In this document: positions 4,661 through 5,511 of the stretch, piece after piece | Position numbering within the stretch: position 1 is the stretch's first letter | Layout: each line of letters starts with the position of its first letter | Assembly (NCBI GenBank): GCA_029935135.1 | Contig: JAOZKX010000174.1 | Location: forward strand, 1 to 5,511 | Length of the DNA: 5,511 nt | Origin: Desulfocapsa sp. | GTDB taxonomy: Bacteria; Desulfobacterota; Desulfobulbia; Desulfobulbales; Desulfocapsaceae | Direction of reading: 5' to 3' | Notes under the pieces: model-generated | Told to the model about the DNA's origin: nothing | Databases searched by the model: none | What the model saw: the letters and a program-made list of their open reading frames with translations, nothing else | Translations under genes and position numbers: made by a program

Positions 4661-5511
4661 CTACTGTCCAAGAAGTGCTGGTAAAAACATTCCCCATGGA
4701 AATGGTCCAGCTGATGGTGGTGTTGTCGGGTGCGATTCTATATCCAATGGATTGTATCCGGAATTTATCTCTTCATAATCGCTATAGCCGTCACCGTCGC
4801 TATCGCGGTTCTTTGGATTGGTATCATGTTGGTATTCCAGAAGATCACTCAGCCCGTCTCCATCGAAGTCCGCATTCCCATCCCTATCAAGATTGCCAAA
4901 GTGATCGGATTCCCACCAGTCGGGCAATCCATCTCCATCGCTATCATTGGCTTGCATGACATATTTGGGTCTGATCTGTGTGTTTTCAGCCAGATTCACA
5001 TTAAGTGTGGGATTAACAGCGGAGTCGCCGAGGAGATCATTGCCAAAACGATCGGTCCATTTTTCAAAGGCCCACTCACCATATTGGGCAGGGGCTGTAA
5101 CCTGAACATTGGTTCCAGCTGTAAAGCTACGAAAGAAAGTATCCCGTCCGTCTTTACGGGCATTTTTGTCAGTAATGTCAACAGTGATTAGAGGAGTCAA
5201 CATATCATTTGCAGTAAATACAGTGAGACTGGACTGCGATTCGTCTCTGCGGATAAAATCATAGGTGACTTTCAAACGTAAAGAATCGATTATTATATCA
5301 ATTCCATTATAGGTATTAACCAGTTTGCTGATGCTGATATCAGCCCATGCAGACGGTCTGGAATAGAGCAGCATGTTTTCATCCGTCCTCGCAATTCCTG
5401 CAGTACCAAGCAAAGAGTAAAGCATTGATTCACTGGCGGCACTGGGTTTGATGGGACTGGTGGAACCATTATAACCGTCATATCTTGTTCCCCAGGTTAT
5501 GGGAACGGTGA
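4661..5511 (-). CDS. Secreted/surface protein with InlB-B-like repeat and thrombospondin type 3 calcium motifs, N-terminus outside window
   Basis: The frame is open from the window edge to a TAG (4663-4661), showing 282 C-terminal residues; upstream sequence is missing, so signal peptide and total length are unknown. Counting from the first visible codon, residues 1-128 are a beta-rich region that I do not recognise. Residues 129-184 (5125-4958) resemble the divergent InlB B-repeat: a G-T-x-V-x-V-T-A-P start, a central F-E-K-W-T, and an N-P-T-L-N-V-N-L-A-E-N-T end. Residues 188-261 (4948-4727) hold three acidic loops, D-S-D-G-D-G, D-F-D-G-D-G and D-S-D-G-D-G, with the L-x-D-x-x-E-Y-x-x-x-T-N-P spacing of thrombospondin type 3 repeats that bind calcium. 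A Pro/Thr linker and a short hydrophobic tail (G-P-F-P-W-G-M-F-L-P-A-L-L-G-Q) finish the protein. It probably acts outside the cytoplasm in adhesion or as a structural module. Its in-frame ATG at 5425 is internal, not the true start. Confidence 0.82.
   Translation of the reverse strand, partial: TVPITWGTRYDGYNGSTSPIKPSAASESMLYSLLGTAGIARTDENMLLYSRPSAWADISISKLVNTYNGIDIIIDSLRLKVTYDFIRRDESQSSLTVFTANDMLTPLITVDITDKNARKDGRDTFFRSFTAGTNVQVTAPAQYGEWAFEKWTDRFGNDLLGDSAVNPTLNVNLAENTQIRPKYVMQANDSDGDGLPDWWESDHFGNLDRDGNADFDGDGLSDLLEYQHDTNPKNRDSDGDGYSDYEEINSGYNPLDIESHPTTPPSAGPFPWGMFLPALLGQ
4778..4945 (-). repeat. Three imperfect repeats encoding D-x-D-G-D-G calcium loops
   Basis: Three near-identical units at 4945-4919, 4870-4844 and 4804-4778 encode D-S-D-G-D-G-L-P-D, D-F-D-G-D-G-L-S-D and D-S-D-G-D-G-Y-S-D. 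They lie in one reading frame of the surface protein and are about 66-75 bases apart. Selection on the calcium ligands explains the DNA similarity; codon choice differs between units, so recent duplication is not required. Confidence 0.75.

Noticed and set aside
4730..5191. Plus-strand 153-codon open frame rich in Ile/Ala/Val, looking like a membrane protein
   Set aside because: It is antisense to the surface protein; the hydrophobic runs are the complement of the Asp/Gly calcium repeats. There is no family match, and the minus-strand frame has clear domains.

Overview
The window looks like chromosomal DNA of a Gram-negative anaerobe. LptG implies an outer membrane with lipopolysaccharide. 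A BadF/HgdC-type activase and a RACo-type ASKHA protein are both ATP-driven reductive activators that are commonest in anaerobes. Base composition is moderate (about half G+C in genes, much lower between them). A sulfate-reducing or related Desulfobacterota lineage is my best guess from gene content and protein style; no marker gene confirms it.

Layout. Positions 1-2665 hold a tightly packed minus-strand gene run, read right to left: crcB (fluoride exporter, 2665-2285), lptG (LPS export permease, 2278-1196), a 248-residue cysteine-rich protein of uncertain function (1192-446), and the first 142 codons of a BadF/BadG/BcrA/BcrD-family activase (428 to the window edge). Gaps are 6, 3 and 17 bases, so one transcript is likely. 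A 306-base AT-rich divergent region (2666-2971) carries several inverted repeats and candidate promoters for both directions. On the plus strand, 2972-4591 encodes a RACo/RamA-like protein (DUF4445, ASKHA fold) that retains the linker and ATPase domains but has no N-terminal [2Fe-2S] ferredoxin domain. Converging on it, 5511-4661 (minus) is the C-terminal part of a large, probably secreted or surface protein with an InlB-B-like repeat and thrombospondin-type-3 calcium-binding motifs.

How the genes may work together. The activase and the cysteine-rich protein next to it look like a pair, an ATP-dependent electron donor and its iron-sulfur target, by analogy with 2-hydroxyacyl-CoA dehydratases and double-cubane-cluster proteins. 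The RACo-like protein would reactivate a corrinoid enzyme but must get electrons from a separate protein. crcB and lptG appear to be housekeeping genes sharing the transcript. The two activators on opposite sides of the divergent region are mechanistically similar but belong to different families, and nothing in the sequence proves a functional link. I saw no tRNA, rRNA, CRISPR array, insertion sequence or classic riboswitch.
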